Shown: positions 18,506-27,179, counted from the stretch's first letter. The stretch: DNA of 64,000 bases from Paracoccus sphaerophysae (GCF_000763805.1 NZ_JRKS01000007.1:1-64000); one strand, 5' to 3'. The notes: generated by a model not told the origin, from the letters alone. Numbers and translations are program-made.

Positions 18506-19557
18506 CCCTCGGCCTCGGCCAGCCGCGCGGCCTGGTCATGGGCGGTCAGCGCGTCGATGATCTCGGTCAGATCGCCGGTCATCACCCGGTCCAGCGCATA
18601 GAGCGTCAGGTTGATCCGGTGATCGGTGACCCGGCCCTGCGGGAAGTTGTAGGTGCGGATGCGTTCGCTGCGGTCGCCCGAACCGACCTGCGAGCGCCGG
18701 TCGGCGGCGCGTTCGGCATCGGCGCGGGTGCGTTCCAGGTCGTACAGCCGCGCCCGCAGCACCGCCATCGCGTTGGCGCGGTTCTGGTGCTGGGACTTCT
18801 CGCTGCTGGTGACCACGATCCCGGTCGGCAAATGGGTGATCCGCACCGCCGAATCGGTGGTGTTCACGTGCTGGCCACCGGCCCCCGAGGACCGCATCGT
18901 GTCGATGCGGATGTCGGCGGCGGGGATGTCGATGTCGACCTCCTCGGCCTCGGGCAGCACCGCCACTGTCGCGGCCGAGGTGTGGATGCGCCCACCGGAT
19001 TCGGTTTCCGGCACCCGCTGCACCCGGTGCACGCCCGATTCGTACTTGAGCCGCGCGAACACGCCCTCGCCCGCGATCCGCGCCACCGCCTCGCGCACCC
19101 CGCCCAGTTCGGATTCGGCAAGCTCGAGCAGCTGAAAGCTCCACCCCTGGGCCTCGGCGTGGCGCTGATACATGCGCAGCAGGTCGCCGGCGAACAGGGC
19201 TGCCTCGTCGCCGCCGGTGCCGGGGCGGATTTCCAGGATTGCGGGCCGCGCATCGGCCGCGTCGCGGGGCAGCAGCGCCAGCCGCAACGCCTGTTCCAGT
19301 TCCGGCAGGCGCGCGCGCAGCCGAGCGATCTCGTCCTCGGCCAAGGCCCGCATGTCGGGGTCGGCCAGCATCGCCTGCGCTTCGGCCAGCTCGCGTCCCG
19401 CCGCGCGCCATTCGGCGATCTCGGCCACGACGGGCTTCAGCTCGGCATATTCGCGGCTGATCCGGGCGATCTCGTCGGCCGCCGGCCCGGCGTTCAGCCG
19501 CGCCTCGAGAAACTCGAAGCGGTTGACGATCTGGTCGAGGCGGTCGGCGGGCAGCAT
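18502..19557 (-). CDS. prfA: Peptide chain release factor 1
   Basis: RF1 recognises UAA and UAG in the ribosomal A site and triggers peptide release. This 351-residue protein has the usual length. The catalytic GGQ sits in [15 protein letters not shown] and the region [10 protein letters not shown] lies in the codon-recognition superdomain. The start is the ATG at 19557 ([14 protein letters not shown]). The longer frame upstream is not conserved-looking. It is followed by prmC with a 4-base overlap. Confidence 0.96.
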   Translation of the reverse strand: MLPADRLDQIVNRFEFLEARLNAGPAADEIARISREYAELKPVVAEIAEWRAAGRELAEAQAMLADPDMRALAEDEIARLRARLPELEQALRLALLPRDAADARPAILEIRPGTGGDEAALFAGDLLRMYQRHAEAQGWSFQLLELAESELGGVREAVARIAGEGVFARLKYESGVHRVQRVPETESGGRIHTSAATVAVLPEAEEVDIDIPAADIRIDTMRSSGAGGQHVNTTDSAVRITHLPTGIVVTSSEKSQHQNRANAMAVLRARLYDLERTRADAERAADRRSQVGSGDRSERIRTYNFPQGRVTDHRINLTLYALDRVMTGDLTEIIDALTAHDQAARLAEAEG

Positions 19558-19609
19558 CCGGCGGCAATACCGACGCGCGGCCGCCGCGACAAGCGGACAC
19601 AAGCCGAGG

Positions 19610-19623
19610 TTGATCTGTGTCAG
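19610..19623 (+). promoter_or_regulatory. Candidate FNR/FnrP box upstream of ccpA
   Basis: The 14 bases TTGATCTGTGTCAG match the FNR consensus TTGAT-N4-ATCAA at eight of ten positions (the right half reads GTCAG). They lie 63 bases before the proposed GTG of the peroxidase gene, a reasonable place for an activator site centred about 41 bases before a transcription start. In Paracoccus denitrificans the ccp gene is known to be FnrP-controlled, which supports the reading. Confidence 0.5.
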
Positions 19624-19685
19624 GGAACCGAAAGGCTGGTCTGTTAACAATATCGGTGGATTTCAGCACCAGAGCGGAGGACAGC

Positions 19686-20936
19686 GTGACCATTCGCCAG
19701 CTTCTCTATCTTGGCACCGCCCTGATTGCCGTCGGACAGCCGGCCTTTGCCCAGACCGCGGTCCCCGCCGACGCCACCGCGGCCGAAGCCGCGGCGCCGG
19801 CCGCCCCGGCCCCCTCGGGCGAGGCCAATGCGGCCGCGGCGGCCACCAAGGTCGCCCCCGAACCCGATCCGCAGTCCGAGGCGCAGGCCGCCGCGCTGGC
19901 CGCCTCGCCCGATGCCCCGCTGCGCACCGCGGCCAGCGAGGTGTTCAAGGTCATCCCCCGCGCCGCCGAACCGCCGCATGGCGCCACGATGACGCGGGCC
20001 AAGATCGACCTCGGTTCGATGCTGTTCTTCGACCCGCGGATGTCGAAATCCGGCGTGTTCTCGTGCCAGTCCTGCCACAATATCGGCATGGGCGGGGTGG
20101 ACGGCCGCGCCCCCGACCTTGCCGCGCAGGCGCAGGGCCCGGTGCAGGCCGGGGTCGAGATGAACAACACCCCCGAGCACCTGATCCAGACGGTGAAATC
20201 CATGCCGGGCTATGTGGACGCCTTCACCGCGTCCTTCCCCGGCGAGGCAGACCCGATCACCTTCGACAACTTCGCCCACGCCATCGAGGCGTTCGAGGCC
20301 ACCCTGCTGACCCCAAACGCGCGGTTCGACCAGTGGCTGCAGGGCGTCGACGGCGCGATGAACGAGCAGGAAAAGCGCGGCCTGCAGGCGTTCATGGATA
20401 CCGGCTGCATGACCTGCCACGCCGGCACCAACTTTGGGGGCGAGGGCTATTATCCCTTTGGTCTGGTCGAGGCGCCCGACGCCTCGGTCCGGCCAGAGCG
20501 CGACATGGGCCGCTTCAAGGTGACCAACACCACGGATGACGAATATGTCTTCCGCGCCGCGCCGCTGCGCAACGTGGCGATCACCGCACCGTATTTCCAT
20601 TCCGGCAAGGTCTGGAACCTGGAAGACGCGGTCAGAATCATGTCGAACGCCCAGCTCGGCACCGAGCTGACCGCGGAACAGGCGCAGGACATCGTGGCGT
20701 TCCTGGGCACGCTGACCGGCGAACAGCCGCAGATCGTCCACCCGACCCTGCCGGTGCGGATGGCCGACACGCCCAAGCCTGCGCCGATCGACCTGCCGAC
20801 CCAGGGGAACGCGGCCGCGCCGCAGGGTGCGGACGCTGCGGCTCCCGCCGCCGATGCTGGGGGTCCGGCGGATGCGGCGCCTGCGAACGCTGCGCCGGCG
20901 GACACCGCCGCGCCTGCTGCACCCGCCAGCAACTGA
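19686..20936 (+). CDS. ccpA: Di-heme cytochrome c peroxidase with internal deletion
   Basis: This periplasmic enzyme would reduce H2O2 to water with electrons from cytochrome c or pseudoazurin. The 416-residue chain starts at a GTG with a signal peptide (TIRQLLYLGTALIAVGQPAFAQ). An Ala/Pro-rich stretch follows, then two c-type heme motifs, CQSCH (about 127-131) and CMTCH (about 241-245). The C-terminal half is very close to the Paracoccus/Pseudomonas family (YVFRAAPLRN, APYFHSGKVW). Right after the first heme, GGVDGRAPDLAAQAQGP replaces a segment normally ~32 residues longer. The missing piece carries the distal His of the peroxidatic heme and the conserved FWDGR Trp. The active-site Gln and Glu (AQAQGPVQAGVE) remain. 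The C-terminus has an Ala/Pro-rich extension. Activity is doubtful. Confidence 0.92.
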   Translation: MTIRQLLYLGTALIAVGQPAFAQTAVPADATAAEAAAPAAPAPSGEANAAAAATKVAPEPDPQSEAQAAALAASPDAPLRTAASEVFKVIPRAAEPPHGATMTRAKIDLGSMLFFDPRMSKSGVFSCQSCHNIGMGGVDGRAPDLAAQAQGPVQAGVEMNNTPEHLIQTVKSMPGYVDAFTASFPGEADPITFDNFAHAIEAFEATLLTPNARFDQWLQGVDGAMNEQEKRGLQAFMDTGCMTCHAGTNFGGEGYYPFGLVEAPDASVRPERDMGRFKVTNTTDDEYVFRAAPLRNVAITAPYFHSGKVWNLEDAVRIMSNAQLGTELTAEQAQDIVAFLGTLTGEQPQIVHPTLPVRMADTPKPAPIDLPTQGNAAAPQGADAAAPAADAGGPADAAPANAAPADTAAPAAPASN

Positions 20937-20954
20937 CCCACACACCGCAACGAC

Positions 20955-20984
20955 AAGGGCCGCCCCAGAAGGGCGGCCCTTCTT
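20955..20984 (+). terminator. Rho-independent terminator after ccpA
   Basis: A perfect 11-bp stem (AAGGGCCGCCC at 20955-20965 with GGGCGGCCCTT at 20971-20981) has a 5-base loop and is followed by CTTC. It lies between the convergent ccpA and yceI-like genes and may serve both. Confidence 0.8.
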
Positions 20985-21004
20985 CATTCAGTCACCGGCA
21001 ACGC

Positions 21005-21754
21005 CTACTTGCTGGCCTCGACGGCGATATCGATCTCGACCTCGTCCGAGACCGCGGGGGCAAACGCGCCGAGGTTGAAGTCCGAGCGCTTGATCTTGGT
21101 CTCGATGTCGAAGCCGACCGCGGGCTTGCCGGTGATCGGGTGCGCGCCCGCCTTCTTCAGCTCGACGTCCAGCGTCACCGGCTTGGTGACGCCGTTCAGG
21201 GTCAGGTCGCCGGTCACCTTGGCCTCGTCGTCGCCCTTCACCTTCACCGAGGTCGACTTGAAGGTCACCGCCGTGTCCGCGGCCGCGCCCTTGAAGAAGT
21301 CGTCGCCCATGATGTGCGTGTCCAGCGATGCCGCGATTGTCCGCAGCGAACCCAGCGGGAAGGACGCCTCGACCGACGATTTCGACGGATCGGCCTTGTC
21401 CAGCGTGACCGACCCGGTCACGCCGTTGACAAAGCCGTGGCTGGTCGAAAAGCCCATATGGTCATACGAGAACACGATCTGGCTGTGTTCGGGGTCGAAG
21501 GTATAGGTCCCTCCGATCTCGGGATCGGCGGGGGCAGCAGCAGCGCCGGCGGCAGGGGCCGCAGCGGCAGATGCAACAGGATCGGTAGCCGCAGGCGCGG
21601 CAGCGGCAGGCGCGGCAGCGGCAGGCGCAGCAGCCGCAGGGGCGGCGGTCCCGGGCGCCGGGGCCTCCGCGGCCGGCGCGGTCTGGGCCTGGATGGAACC
21701 GGCCAGAGCCAGTGAGAGGGCAAGGGCCGAGGCGGCGGGAATCAGGCGGGTCAT
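21005..21754 (-). CDS. YceI-family periplasmic lipid-binding protein
   Basis: This 249-residue protein has a signal peptide (MTRLIPAASALALSLALAGSIQAQ), an Ala/Pro repeat of about 50 residues and a YceI lipocalin-like barrel from TYTFDPEHSQIVFSYDHMGFSTSHGFV to the C-terminus (FDIETKIKRSDFNLGAF, EVEIDIAVEA). YceI proteins bind polyisoprenoid-type lipids in a long cavity, but the ligand here is unknown. The start at 21754 is chosen because it begins a good signal peptide. The low-complexity linker resembles those in neighbouring ccpA and in surA. Confidence 0.9.
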   Translation of the reverse strand: MTRLIPAASALALSLALAGSIQAQTAPAAEAPAPGTAAPAAAAPAAAAPAAAAPAATDPVASAAAAPAAGAAAAPADPEIGGTYTFDPEHSQIVFSYDHMGFSTSHGFVNGVTGSVTLDKADPSKSSVEASFPLGSLRTIAASLDTHIMGDDFFKGAAADTAVTFKSTSVKVKGDDEAKVTGDLTLNGVTKPVTLDVELKKAGAHPITGKPAVGFDIETKIKRSDFNLGAFAPAVSDEVEIDIAVEASK

Positions 21755-21904
21755 GGCAATCCTCGTGTTGATCGGGCCGCAGGCGCGCGCAGGTCGCACG
21801 AAACAGCGGTTCGGCGTCACGCGCCAGGCGGGCCGTGATGGCAGGGCCAGACCCAACCGGCCAACGCCCGTCCCGGTTCCCCCGCGCCCCCGGCACGCCG
21901 CGGC

Positions 21905-21932
21905 TTGCATCGGCGCCCGCGATCTGTATAAG
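21905..21932 (+). promoter_or_regulatory. Candidate sigma70-type promoter of rpsF operon
   Basis: A TTGCAT hexamer at 21905-21910 and TATAAG at 21927-21932 are separated by 16 bases, upstream of the ribosomal operon. This would give a 5' leader of roughly 95-100 bases before rpsF. No start-site data are visible, so this is a pattern match only. Confidence 0.45.
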
Positions 21933-22037
21933 GCCGCATCCTTTCCGCAATTTGCGAAACCGGCGCAGCCTCTCGTGGCGGGGCGCGGAGAGGTCTTTCC
22001 CGCCTATGAAGCGCGCCCGAGACGAAAAGGGATTGCC

Positions 22038-22535
22038 ATGCCGCTTTACGAGCATGTGCTGATCGCCCGCCAGGACCTGTCGAACACGCAGGCCGAAGGG
22101 CTGGTCGAACATTTCTCGACCGTGCTCGCCGACAATGGCGGGACGGTCAAGGACAGCGAATACTGGGGTGTCCGCACCCTTGCCTACAAGATCAACAAGA
22201 ACCGCAAGGGGCACTATGCCTTCCTCCGCACCGACGCGCCTTCGGCCGCGGTGCAGGAAATGGAACGCCTCGCCCGCCTGCATGACGACGTGATGCGCGT
22301 GCTGACCGTCCGCGTGGACGAGCACGGCGAAGGCCCGTCGATCCAGATGCAGCGCCGCGACGACCGCGACCGCGGTGATCGGGGTGATCGGGGCGACCGC
22401 GGTGGTGACCGTGGCGAGCGCCGCAGCTTTGGCGACCGCGACCGCGGCGGCGACCGGGGTGACCGGGCCGAGCGTGGGGACCGCGCCGACCGTGGCGACC
22501 GTCCCGAGCGCGGCGACCGCGTCGAACGCAACTGA
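22038..22535 (+). CDS. rpsF: 30S ribosomal protein S6 with Arg-Gly-Asp-rich tail
   Basis: The first ~110 residues form a standard S6 ([46 protein letters not shown]), which binds S18 on the small-subunit platform. The C-terminal ~50 residues are an unusual extension built from [13 protein letters not shown]-type units mixing Arg, Gly and Asp, probably disordered. E. coli S6 also has a tail, but an acidic one. Many alphaproteobacteria have charged extensions here. It is the first gene of rpsF-rpsR-rplI. Confidence 0.96.
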   Translation: MPLYEHVLIARQDLSNTQAEGLVEHFSTVLADNGGTVKDSEYWGVRTLAYKINKNRKGHYAFLRTDAPSAAVQEMERLARLHDDVMRVLTVRVDEHGEGPSIQMQRRDDRDRGDRGDRGDRGGDRGERRSFGDRDRGGDRGDRAERGDRADRGDRPERGDRVERN

Positions 22536-22552
22536 TCCGAGGAGCGACCACA

Positions 22553-22780
22553 ATGGCGACCAAACCGTTTTTCCGCCGCCGGAAAGTCTGCCCCTTCTCG
22601 GGCGACAACGCGCCGGCCATCGACTACAAGGACACCCGTCTGCTGCAGCGCTACATCAGCGAACGCGGCAAGATCGTGCCCTCGCGCATCACCGCCGTCT
22701 CGGCGAAAAAGCAGCGTGAGCTGGCCCGCGCCATCAAGCGCGCCCGCTTCCTCGCCCTGCTGCCCTACGCCGTGAAGTGA
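22553..22780 (+). CDS. rpsR: 30S ribosomal protein S18
   Basis: This 75-residue protein carries the S18 features: [12 protein letters not shown] near the start, [49 protein letters not shown] in the middle and end (shown here only as the usual S18 order). It pairs with S6 on the 30S platform. A GAGG-type binding site precedes the ATG, and rplI begins 11 bases after its stop. Confidence 0.97.
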   Translation: MATKPFFRRRKVCPFSGDNAPAIDYKDTRLLQRYISERGKIVPSRITAVSAKKQRELARAIKRARFLALLPYAVK

Positions 22781-22791
22781 GGACCTGACCC

Positions 22792-23394
22792 ATGCAAGTC
22801 ATTCTTCTGGAACGCGTGGCCAAGCTTGGCCAGATGGGCGAGGTGGTGAAGGTCAAGGAAGGCTTCGCCCGCAACTACCTGCTGCCGCAGGGCAAGGCGA
22901 TGCGCGCCAACGACGCCAACATCGCGGCGTTCGAGGCCAAGAAGGCCGACCTCGCCGCCCGCAACGACGAGACCCGCGCCGATGCCGAAAAGATCGCCGC
23001 CGACCTGGACGGCAAGTCCTTCGTCATCATCCGCTCGGCGTCCGACGCCGGGGCTCTGTATGGCTCGGTCACCCCGCGTGACGTGGCCGATGCAGCCGGG
23101 GCCGAGGGCTTCAAGGTCGAACGCCGCCACGTCGTGCTGACCGGCCCGATCAAGGAACTGGGCCTCCACGTCGTCAAGGTGCACCTGCACCCCGAGGTCG
23201 ATGCGGAAGTGACCGTCAACGTCGCCCGCTCGGCCGAAGAGGCCGAGCTGCAGGCGTCGGGCAAGTCGATCCAGGACCGCGCCGCCGAGGAAGACGCCGC
23301 CGCCGAGTTCGAGATCGCCGAGCTGTTCGACGATATCGGCTCTGCCGGCCGCGACGACGACGACGCGCCTCGCCCGACCGCCAACGAGGCCTGA
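22792..23394 (+). CDS. rplI: 50S ribosomal protein L9
   Basis: L9 stabilises the L1 stalk base and restrains frame slippage. The protein starts [36 protein letters not shown], the L9 signature, with a long central helix and a C-terminal domain ([17 protein letters not shown]). At 200 residues it is longer than the ~150 of E. coli because of an acidic C-terminal tail (about residues 155-200), as in other Rhodobacteraceae. It closes the rpsF operon and is followed by a strong terminator. Confidence 0.96.
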   Translation: MQVILLERVAKLGQMGEVVKVKEGFARNYLLPQGKAMRANDANIAAFEAKKADLAARNDETRADAEKIAADLDGKSFVIIRSASDAGALYGSVTPRDVADAAGAEGFKVERRHVVLTGPIKELGLHVVKVHLHPEVDAEVTVNVARSAEEAELQASGKSIQDRAAEEDAAAEFEIAELFDDIGSAGRDDDDAPRPTANEA

Positions 23395-23432
23395 GCCTCA
23401 CCGGGGCCGCAAGCCCTGACGCCACTTCAAGG

Positions 23433-23461
23433 GGGATCGCGCTGCGGCGCGGTCCCTTTTT
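23433..23461 (+). terminator. Rho-independent terminator after rplI
   Basis: A 10-bp stem (GGGATCGCGC, 23433-23442; GCGCGGTCCC, 23447-23456, with one G-T pair) has a TGCG loop and is followed by five T residues. It ends the rpsF-rpsR-rplI transcript. Confidence 0.88.
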
Positions 23462-23555
23462 CCGTTTCGGCCCCCGCAGTCCGGAACGATCGGCGTCACC
23501 GCGGGTTAGGGACGCAAATGGCCGCCCCGTCGCGGCAGCAGCAAGGACGATGCCC

Positions 23556-24449
23556 ATGACCGATGCCTTTGACGCCGGGCGGATGCCCGAGAACAGCTAC
23601 ATCCCCGACGAGGACCGCCGCGCGGATCGCGGCTTGGGCCGCCGGGTCGACCGCCGCCAGGAAGCCTATGCGCCCTCCCCCTATGCGGCGCAGAAGGTGC
23701 TGCCGCATGGCAGCGTGAACCGCGAAGGCGACCGGGCGGTGCCTGAACATTCGATGACCTCGCGCGTGCTGGTCTATGGCGGCGCCGCAATCGCCGCGGC
23801 CGCGGCCACGGCCGGGGTCGTTCTGGCCGTGCGCAAGGTCGCCGACCTGGTCAGCGGCAATGACGAGCTGGACCGCGATGCCGACCGCGATGCCGACCGC
23901 GCCGCCGACAAGGCCCGCCAGCGAGTCTATGACGCCGGCCGCGGCGTGCCGCCGCGCTTCGCCGGCATGACCGAGCGGGAACGCGAGGCGATGCGCGCCC
24001 GGGCCCGCGCCCGGTTCGAACAGGACGACCGGGAGCGGGCCCGCACCCGTGCGGATGCTCGCGCGCGCGCCGACCGCCACCAGGATCACGCCCCGCGCCG
24101 CCCCCGTCCGGCGCCTCGGCCTGCCCGCTCGTCCCTGGGCTTCCTCGGCGACATCGAGCGGTCCGCCGCGAGCCTGTCGAGGAACCTCAACGGCATCGTC
24201 GGCACGGTCGTTGCCGCGATGGCCGCATTCCGCCAGGTCGCCGACCAGGCTGAGGGCGTGGTGCGAGAATTCCACGGCACCGCGGATCAGATCCGCAACT
24301 TCCTCGGCACTGGGGGCACCGACGCCCCGCGCGGCACGCGTCCGGCGCCCGGGCGCGATCCCTATCGCCGCCCTGCCCGCCGCGACGTGGTCGACCTGCG
24401 CGAGACCGGCCCGGCCGGGGTCGAAGGGGGACGCACCCACCGGCTGTGA
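23556..24449 (+). CDS. Uncharacterised single-span membrane protein, charged
   Basis: I do not recognise this 297-residue protein. It has a hydrophilic N-terminus (about 65 residues), one probable membrane helix (VYGGAAIAAAAATAGVVLAV, about residues 72-91) and a long stretch very rich in Arg, Asp and Ala with DADRDADRAADKARQR-like runs. An amphipathic region near residues 195-245 (FLGDIERSAASLSRNLNGIVG) and a Pro/Arg-rich C-terminus follow. An AAGGA at 23543-23547 favours the ATG at 23556 over the one at 23550. Codon usage looks native. It lies alone between the rplI terminator and a YihY-type gene. Confidence 0.7.
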   Translation: MTDAFDAGRMPENSYIPDEDRRADRGLGRRVDRRQEAYAPSPYAAQKVLPHGSVNREGDRAVPEHSMTSRVLVYGGAAIAAAAATAGVVLAVRKVADLVSGNDELDRDADRDADRAADKARQRVYDAGRGVPPRFAGMTEREREAMRARARARFEQDDRERARTRADARARADRHQDHAPRRPRPAPRPARSSLGFLGDIERSAASLSRNLNGIVGTVVAAMAAFRQVADQAEGVVREFHGTADQIRNFLGTGGTDAPRGTRPAPGRDPYRRPARRDVVDLRETGPAGVEGGRTHRL

Positions 24450-24536
24450 GCGGCACCCCGTGGCCCGATGCTGGCCGCGCTTCTGGCGCGGCCTTTCCAC
24501 ACCAACATTGCGGCTTTTGATAACCAAGGGAATTGC

Positions 24537-25637
24537 ATGAACCGGCGCACCGAACCTGACGTCTACGAAGCTCTTTTCGGGCCGCTTCCCGAAGGTTGGC
24601 GCGAACGCAAGGGCCTGCCGCCGGCCCAAACCGCCGGCCGAGCGGCGCGTGCTGCGTCCAGCGCACCGGCAGACGCCGCCCCGCCCCCCCGCATTCCCGG
24701 CGCGCCGGAAACGCCCTGGCAACTCAGCCGGTCCAACTGGATCGCGGTCTTCAAGCGCACCATCAAGGAATTCAGCAAGGACCGCGTCACCTCGGTGGCG
24801 GGCGGCGTCACCTTCTTTGCGCTGCTGGCGCTGTTTCCAGCCATCACCGCGCTGGTGTCGATCTATGGCCGTGTCGCCGACCCGGCAACAATCGCCGACA
24901 ACCTGGCGATGCTGAACCGCTTCCTGCCGGCCAGCGCCATCGACCTGATCGCGGGGCAGGTCACCGCCATCGCCTCGGCCCCCAAGACGGCGCTGTCAAT
25001 CGCCGGGGTAGTCTCGCTTCTCGCTGCGCTGTGGTCGGCCAATGGCGGCATGAAGGCGCTGATCGAGGCGCTGAACGTCGCCTGGTTCGAAACCGAGAAG
25101 CGCGGCTTCATCAAGCTGAACCTCGTCTCGCTGGCGATGACGCTGGGCGCGATCGTGGGCATCATCGTGCTGCTGGCAGTGATCGCCGTGCTGCCCGCGG
25201 TGCTCAAGGCGCTATTCCTCGGCAGCGGCGCGGAGACGCTGATGAACCTGCTGCGCTGGCCGCTGATGGTGGTCGTGCTGATTCTGGGGCTGGCCGTGAT
25301 CTATCGGTTCGGGCCGAGCAAGGAAGATGCCTCGTGGCAGTGGATCTCGCCCGGCGCTCTGCTGGCGACGGCGGGGCTGCTCGTCGCCTCGATCGGGTTT
25401 TCGTGGTATACGGCGAACTTCGCCAACTACAACGAGACCTACGGCTCGCTGGGCGCGGCGATTGCCATGATGATGTGGCTGTGGATCGCCGCGATCGTCG
25501 TGATGACCGGCGCCGAGCTGAATTCCGAGGTCGAGCGCCAGCTCAAGATCGAAAACGGGCTGGAAGACCCGGCGCAGGACAAGGCCGAGGACGACAAGGC
25601 CAAGGTCACCTCGGACAAGCGCCAGGCCGCCGCCTGA
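24537..25637 (+). CDS. YihY/BrkB-family inner-membrane protein
   Basis: This 366-residue protein has a soluble N-terminus (~75 residues) and then about six membrane helices, with the family hallmarks KDRVTSVAGGVTFFALLALFPAITALVS near the first helix and SIGFSWYTANFANYNETYGSLGA before the last ones. The family was once mis-called ribonuclease BN. Its function is not settled, and an export role has been suggested. The C-terminal tail is Lys/Asp-rich. The start at 24537 (MNRRTEPDVYEALFG) is preferred over a longer frame. A strong terminator follows. Confidence 0.88.
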   Translation: MNRRTEPDVYEALFGPLPEGWRERKGLPPAQTAGRAARAASSAPADAAPPPRIPGAPETPWQLSRSNWIAVFKRTIKEFSKDRVTSVAGGVTFFALLALFPAITALVSIYGRVADPATIADNLAMLNRFLPASAIDLIAGQVTAIASAPKTALSIAGVVSLLAALWSANGGMKALIEALNVAWFETEKRGFIKLNLVSLAMTLGAIVGIIVLLAVIAVLPAVLKALFLGSGAETLMNLLRWPLMVVVLILGLAVIYRFGPSKEDASWQWISPGALLATAGLLVASIGFSWYTANFANYNETYGSLGAAIAMMMWLWIAAIVVMTGAELNSEVERQLKIENGLEDPAQDKAEDDKAKVTSDKRQAAA

Positions 25638-25658
25638 AGACCTGCGCCGTTCCAAATC

Positions 25659-25697
25659 AAAGAGCCGCCTGACAGACCAGGCGGCTCTTTCTTCTTT
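25659..25697 (+). terminator. Rho-independent terminator after YihY-type gene
   Basis: A perfect 13-bp stem (AAAGAGCCGCCTG at 25659-25671, CAGGCGGCTCTTT at 25678-25690) has a 6-base loop and is followed by CTTCTTT. It is immediately followed by hairpin element copy 3 and separates this gene from convergent tig. Confidence 0.88.
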
Positions 25698-25733
25698 GTC
25701 CAAATATCCCGGGGTCCGGGGCAGAGCCCCGGA
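25691..25733 (+). repeat. Dispersed ATATTT-hairpin element, copy 3 (short form)
   Basis: TCCAAATATCCCGGGG leads into an 8-bp stem TCCGGGGC/GCCCCGGA (25715-25722, 25726-25733) with a 3-base AGA loop. The loop and linker are shorter than in the other copies. It lies in the convergent gap before tig. Confidence 0.6.
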
Positions 25734-25738
25734 TTTGC

Positions 25739-27073
25739 TCAGGCTTCGTCCAGCGCCTCCAGCGCCTTTTCCAGCTCGTCCTTGCTGACCGACTTCTCGG
25801 TGACCTTTGCGCCCGAGATGATGTGGTCGACGACCTTGTCCTCGAAGATCGGGGCGCGCAGCTGCTGCTGGGCGGCCTCGTTCTGCTGGATGAACTCGAA
25901 GAAGGCGCGTTCTTGGCCCGGGAAGTTGCGGGCCTGGCGCATCACCGCCTGCGTCATTTCCTGGTCGGTGACGGTGATCTCGGCCTTCTGGCCAACATCG
26001 GCCAGCAGCAGGCCCAGGCGCACGCGGCGCTCGGCCAGCTTCTTGTGCTCGTCGGTCGGTTCGATCGAGCCGTGGTTGTGGCCGTGCTCTTCGGGGTGTT
26101 CCTCGTGCCACAGCTGGTGGGCGATCTGCGCGGCCTCGGCCTCGACCAGCGATTCCGGTAGCTCGAAGCTGACCAGCTCGTCCAGCCGGTCCAGCAGCGC
26201 CCGTTTCATCAGTGCGCGGCTGGCGCCCTGGTATTCGGCGCCCAGCCGTTCGGTGATCTGGGTTTTCAGCTCGTCGAGGCTGTCGGCGCCAAAGCGCTTG
26301 GCCATCTCGTCGTTTATCTCGGCCGCCTTCGGCGCCTTGACCGAATGCACGGTGGTTTCAAAGACGGCGTCCTTGCCCTTGAGCGTCGGGTGCCCGTAAT
26401 CGTCCGGGAACTTGACGTTCACCGTCACCGCGTCGCCGGCCTTGGCGCCGACCAGCTGATCCTCGAAGCCCGGAATGAACGAGTTCGAGCCGAGCACAAG
26501 CGGATAGCCCTCGGCCGAGCCGCCCTCGAAAGCCTCGCCGTCGACCATGCCCTTGAAGTCGATGGTCACCTGGTCGCCCGACTGGGCGGCCTCTCCGGCG
26601 GCGCGGTCGTCGAAGGACTGGGCGTTCTTGGCGAGGTTCTCAAGGGCCTCGGTCACCGCCGACTCCTCGGGGGTGACGGTCAGGCGCTCGAGCTCGATCG
26701 CCGACAGGTCGGCCTCGGGGATCTCGGGCAGCAGCTCGTACGAGACGTTGACGACCACGTCGTCGCCTTCCTTCCACGCCTCGCCGTTTTCCATCTCGAC
26801 CTTGGGCTGCATGGCCGGGCGGGCCTTGGCTTCGGTCATGTGGGCGGTCAGCGCGTCGTCGATCGACTTCTGCATGGCGTCGCCCATGACGCGGGGGCCA
26901 TAGGTCTTCTTCAGCAGCGCCATCGGCACCTTGCCCTTGCGGAAGCCCTTCATCTCGATCTGGGGCTGGGCCTCGGCCAGCTGGCGATCCACCTCGGCGG
27001 CCAGATCGGCGGCGGGAAGGGTGAAGCGGTAGCCGCGCTTGAGACCTTGGTTCAGGGTTTCCGTGACCTGCAT
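25739..27073 (-). CDS. tig: Trigger factor
   Basis: This ribosome-bound chaperone and prolyl isomerase meets nascent chains at the exit tunnel. The 444-residue protein has the N-terminal ribosome-binding domain ([20 protein letters not shown], with the exit-binding GFRKGKVP loop), an FKBP-like domain ([20 protein letters not shown]) and the long helical C-terminal domain. A His-rich stretch in the C-terminal domain ([15 protein letters not shown], about residues 318-332) is unusual and looks able to bind metal. The start at 27073 is chosen because upstream sequence overlaps the tRNA leader region. Confidence 0.96.
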   Translation of the reverse strand: MQVTETLNQGLKRGYRFTLPAADLAAEVDRQLAEAQPQIEMKGFRKGKVPMALLKKTYGPRVMGDAMQKSIDDALTAHMTEAKARPAMQPKVEMENGEAWKEGDDVVVNVSYELLPEIPEADLSAIELERLTVTPEESAVTEALENLAKNAQSFDDRAAGEAAQSGDQVTIDFKGMVDGEAFEGGSAEGYPLVLGSNSFIPGFEDQLVGAKAGDAVTVNVKFPDDYGHPTLKGKDAVFETTVHSVKAPKAAEINDEMAKRFGADSLDELKTQITERLGAEYQGASRALMKRALLDRLDELVSFELPESLVEAEAAQIAHQLWHEEHPEEHGHNHGSIEPTDEHKKLAERRVRLGLLLADVGQKAEITVTDQEMTQAVMRQARNFPGQERAFFEFIQQNEAAQQQLRAPIFEDKVVDHIISGAKVTEKSVSKDELEKALEALDEA

Positions 27074-27094
27074 TGTGCGTCCTTTGTTACCTCG

Positions 27095-27179
27095 TGGTGC
27101 GGGTGGAGGGACTTGAACCCCCACGCCTTGCGGCGCCAGAACCTAAATCTGGTGCGTCTGCCAATTTCGCCACACCCGC
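27095..27179 (-). tRNA. tRNA-Leu (anticodon UAG)
   Basis: Read on the minus strand, the 85-base sequence begins GCGGGTG and ends CACCCGC-A-CCA, a perfect 7-bp acceptor stem with encoded CCA (27095-27097). The anticodon arm is CCAGA-TTTAGGT-TCTGG with anticodon TAG, a long variable arm follows, and the T arm contains GGTTCAAGTCC. The long variable arm and the anticodon give tRNA-Leu reading CUA/CUG codons. Confidence 0.95.
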
